A DNA stretch of 64,000 nt from Candidatus Bathyarchaeota archaeon (GTDB lineage: Archaea; Thermoproteota; Bathyarchaeia; Bathyarchaeales; Bathycorpusculaceae): contig JAOULW010000003.1 in NCBI GenBank assembly GCA_029881805.1, forward strand, positions 1 through 64,000. The letters are read 5' to 3'. The position numbers were made by a program, and so were the translations under genes. Positions within the stretch are counted from its first letter, which is position 1. Each line of letters begins with the position of its first letter. A model generated the notes under the pieces. It was not told the origin of the DNA, did no database searches, and saw only the letters and a program-made list of their open reading frames with translations. Positions 62,153 through 64,000 of this stretch are shown piece after piece.

Positions 62153-62827
62153 ATGACTATAGCGGTTTTATTCGATTTAGAAGACACATTAATCCAGACC
62201 CCATGGTCAAATTGGCAGCACGTTCTAGAATTCAGACGCAAAACCAGGGAACAATTAATGGACCTTGGTATTCCGCACAGCGTGCTTGAAGGAATAGAAC
62301 GCGCTACCATAATGCGTAACAAAGCCGTTGAACACATTGAGAAAAACTTTACCCGAGTAGAAGCAGAAAAATTTCATCAAGAACTCAGCAAGTTCTTTAG
62401 CCAATATGAATTGGAATCAGCTAAAAAATCAAAGCTCCTTCCAGAAACAATACCTACTTTAGAGAAATTAAGAAAAATCGGAGCAAGAATTGGGCTTGTC
62501 ACAAATACATCAAGTAAAGCAGTGGAAATCGCTTTTCAACTTCATGGTTTGGAGAAATATTTTGACATTGTTGTGACTAGAGAGAAAGTGAAAAAACTGA
62601 AGCCTGACCCAGAAGGCGTCTTGTTGGCTGCAAAAACGCTTGGTGTTAAACGTTTCTGTATGGTTGGCGATTTAGTCTTTGATGTGTTAGCCGCTAGAAA
62701 CGCTAATGGAGTATCAATCTTTGTTAAAGGAAGTTTTCAGGAAAAAATAGATCCTCCAGCGGATTATATCGTTCGATCTCTGAGCGAGATTCCAGCAATT
62801 GTTAAAAGAGAGATGGAGAAATCTTGA
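62153..62827 (+). CDS. HAD-superfamily hydrolase with Glu in motif I
   Basis: 224 residues, HAD subfamily IA layout. Motif I is VLFDLEDTLI: the nucleophile Asp is present, but the second Asp (acid/base) is Glu. Motif II is GLVTNTSS, motif III the Lys in KKLKPDPEG, and motif IV MVGDLVFDVLAARN. The cap is a helical bundle. Such enzymes dephosphorylate small molecules. The Glu change is unusual and may slow or alter the reaction. It starts 11 nt after the aminotransferase and ends overlapping the GNAT gene (TGATG). Confidence 0.9.
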   Translation: MTIAVLFDLEDTLIQTPWSNWQHVLEFRRKTREQLMDLGIPHSVLEGIERATIMRNKAVEHIEKNFTRVEAEKFHQELSKFFSQYELESAKKSKLLPETIPTLEKLRKIGARIGLVTNTSSKAVEIAFQLHGLEKYFDIVVTREKVKKLKPDPEGVLLAAKTLGVKRFCMVGDLVFDVLAARNANGVSIFVKGSFQEKIDPPADYIVRSLSEIPAIVKREMEKS

Positions 62828-63618
62828 TGGTCGTAGTTGAGAAGGTTGATGAAAGCAATAGGCAGCACGTTATTGATTCCCTTAAGTCAGATGTTGTTAG
62901 GCACGTTTTCGCGTTCCACGACATTCAATACGATCCTCAACACACGACTACTTATGTAGCTTTTGAAAATGGAAAATTGACTGGGTATATCCTCATCTAC
63001 ACTGCTCTGGAGTTTCCAAGCGTAATTTTAGAAAGTGAAAAAGACGCAACAGGAAAACTGATTGAACATGCACCGGAAAATCGGTTCATTATGCATGCTC
63101 CACCAGAACTTTTGCCAATCATAAAGAGAAGATTTCCTGATGCCAAGTATTATGCTGAAAATTGGATGCTAGTCAAAAAAGGACAAGCAAGATTTTTCAA
63201 ATCAGACGCTGTTCGCAGATTGCGCACCAAAGATGATGCTATCAGGCTTGCAGGTCTCCCCTCGTCGCGTGAAGACCGTTCAAGAAGCGGTATAAAGAAA
63301 TATTTGGATTTGATCGGCAGGATGATAATGTATGGCGTTTTTATCGATGAGGAACTAGTTGCTTATGCCGGTTCTTTTCTGCAGCTTCCACAGATTTGGA
63401 TGATAGGTAGAGTGTATACACATCAAGACCACAGGAACAAAGGATATGCAACTTCAGCAACCTCAGCGGTGACAGAAGAGGCTCTGAACAATTCGGAATC
63501 CGCAGCCCTATTTGTAAGATCAGACAACTACTCGGCTATTAGGGTTTATGAGAAGATTGGCTATGAGAAAATAGGCGAAAAACTTTGGGTAGACATGGGG
63601 ACAGGAGTAAAACCCTAA
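62827..63618 (+). CDS. GNAT-family N-acetyltransferase
   Basis: 263 residues. The C-terminal GNAT core holds the acetyl-CoA motif VYTHQDHRNKGYATSATSAVTEEAL (the RxxGxA pattern) and FVRSDNYSAIRVYEKIGYEKIGEK, the last family strands. The N-terminal ~120 residues are a second, degenerate GNAT-like half, as in double-GNAT proteins. It acetylates an unknown amine. ATG 62827 overlaps the HAD stop (TGATG); TTG 62824 is one codon earlier. It is the last gene of the set. Confidence 0.88.
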   Translation: MVVVEKVDESNRQHVIDSLKSDVVRHVFAFHDIQYDPQHTTTYVAFENGKLTGYILIYTALEFPSVILESEKDATGKLIEHAPENRFIMHAPPELLPIIKRRFPDAKYYAENWMLVKKGQARFFKSDAVRRLRTKDDAIRLAGLPSSREDRSRSGIKKYLDLIGRMIMYGVFIDEELVAYAGSFLQLPQIWMIGRVYTHQDHRNKGYATSATSAVTEEALNNSESAALFVRSDNYSAIRVYEKIGYEKIGEKLWVDMGTGVKP

Positions 63619-63621
63619 AAG

Positions 63622-64000
63622 CTAATATTTGCTGACAAAACTTATCTCTGAAAATTCTTGGATTTGTCTGCCCCTTCCTTTCTCCGATAATATTTCGAGC
63701 TCTAAGATTTTGCAGGTTCCTGCAACGTCGTCCTTGCTTTCATTGATTATTTGCGTGAATTCGCTGTTTGCGGCATAGATTTTCACCTTTTTTATTGGCG
63801 TATTTAGGGGTTTTCTATTCTCAGACTTCTCTCGTCTAATCTCGGTTATCAAAGCCATAATCAAGTCGCCCTTCTTCTCAGCGTCTTCATCAATTTTTCG
63901 CATATCAGGCTCAGGCCAAGAAGCCAATTGTAAACTTCTGTGACCTATAGTGTCAGCGTACATTGTTTGATATATTTCCTCAGCAATGTGGGGCGATATT
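63622..64000 (-). CDS. valS: Valyl-tRNA synthetase, C-terminal part (runs off window)
   Basis: The minus-strand frame runs past 63963 to the right edge without a start. The opening visible residues ISPHIAEEIYQTMYADTIG are the end of the class I anticodon-binding helix bundle (APHIxEEIY pattern). LQLASWPEPDMRKIDEDAEKKGD and IMALITEIRREKSENRKPLNTPIKKVKIYA (in two blocks) match the C-terminus of archaeal ValRS. It charges tRNA-Val. The C-terminus KY is close to that expected. The 5' part lies outside the window. Confidence 0.85.
   Translation of the reverse strand, partial: ISPHIAEEIYQTMYADTIGHRSLQLASWPEPDMRKIDEDAEKKGDLIMALITEIRREKSENRKPLNTPIKKVKIYAANSEFTQIINESKDDVAGTCKILELEILSEKGRGRQIQEFSEISFVSKY

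Noticed and set aside
1-64000. CRISPR arrays, insertion sequences and replication origins
   Set aside because: No regularly spaced repeat series, transposase motif, or orc1/cdc6 gene with origin boxes was seen.

Overview
The window is from an archaeon, most likely a Bathyarchaeia (MCG) member or a relative; this placement is inferred from gene content, not from a phylogeny. Archaeal marks are GatDE, archaeal Elp3, a Rio2-type kinase, an Sm-like protein, archaeal UMP kinase, an F420-type FrhB protein, a NurA/HerA pair, TATA boxes about 25 nt before probable starts, and tRNA genes whose introns fold into bulge-helix-bulge motifs.

Layout. 0-2.4 kb: a gene end cut by the window edge, a DUF4177-like protein, a secreted PEF-anchored protein and tRNA-Leu. 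2.4-9 kb (+): amidohydrolase, elp3, gatD, gatE. 9-15.6 kb (-): an oligopeptide ABC importer, with a previously uncalled 50-aa membrane protein coupled to its last gene. 15.8-18.3 kb: a zinc-ribbon membrane protein facing three tandem winged-helix paralogues across a perfect 20-bp palindrome, then a tRNA-like sequence. 18.3-29.6 kb (-): an 11-gene cluster that looks like complex I but whose catalytic subunits carry the [NiFe] and CxxC hydrogenase motifs; it ends with an FrhB-type protein fused to CBS domains. 29.7-32.8 kb: a fourth winged-helix paralogue divergent from a NurA-HerA operon. 32.8-37.8 kb (-): Nudix hydrolase and a PadR-controlled pair of ABC systems. 37.8-48.2 kb: housekeeping and metabolic genes (UMP kinase, MBL hydrolase, Ca2+/cation exchanger, PP-loop sulfurtransferase, Rio2, Sm protein, AIM24, histidine ammonia-lyase, two-intron tRNA-Tyr, DapA-family lyase, 2-hydroxyacid dehydrogenase). 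48.2-59 kb: surface proteins, one probably split by a -1 frameshift at a run of seven G, plus tRNA-Lys with an intron, a formamidase, a CdvA-like coiled-coil protein and an HDAC-family protein. 59-64 kb: S9 peptidase, class V aminotransferase, HAD, GNAT and the 3' end of valS.

How the genes work together. The central system is a proton- or sodium-translocating group 4 [NiFe] hydrogenase with three antiporter-like subunits, a fused C-D large subunit and a nearby F420-type FrhB subunit with CBS domains. A plausible model is F420- or ferredoxin-linked H2 turnover coupled to an ion gradient. The peptide importer, S9 peptidase, amidohydrolases and ammonia-lyase fit a peptide- and amino-acid-using lifestyle.

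Three genes appear to lack a canonical start codon (AUA in the hydrogenase small subunit, AUU in the cation exchanger, none found in the NuoA-like gene). In the first two, a good Shine-Dalgarno sequence lies 5-6 nt before the unusual codon. Start codons throughout were chosen by reading for Shine-Dalgarno sequences, TATA spacing and overlap with neighbours; no search was run.
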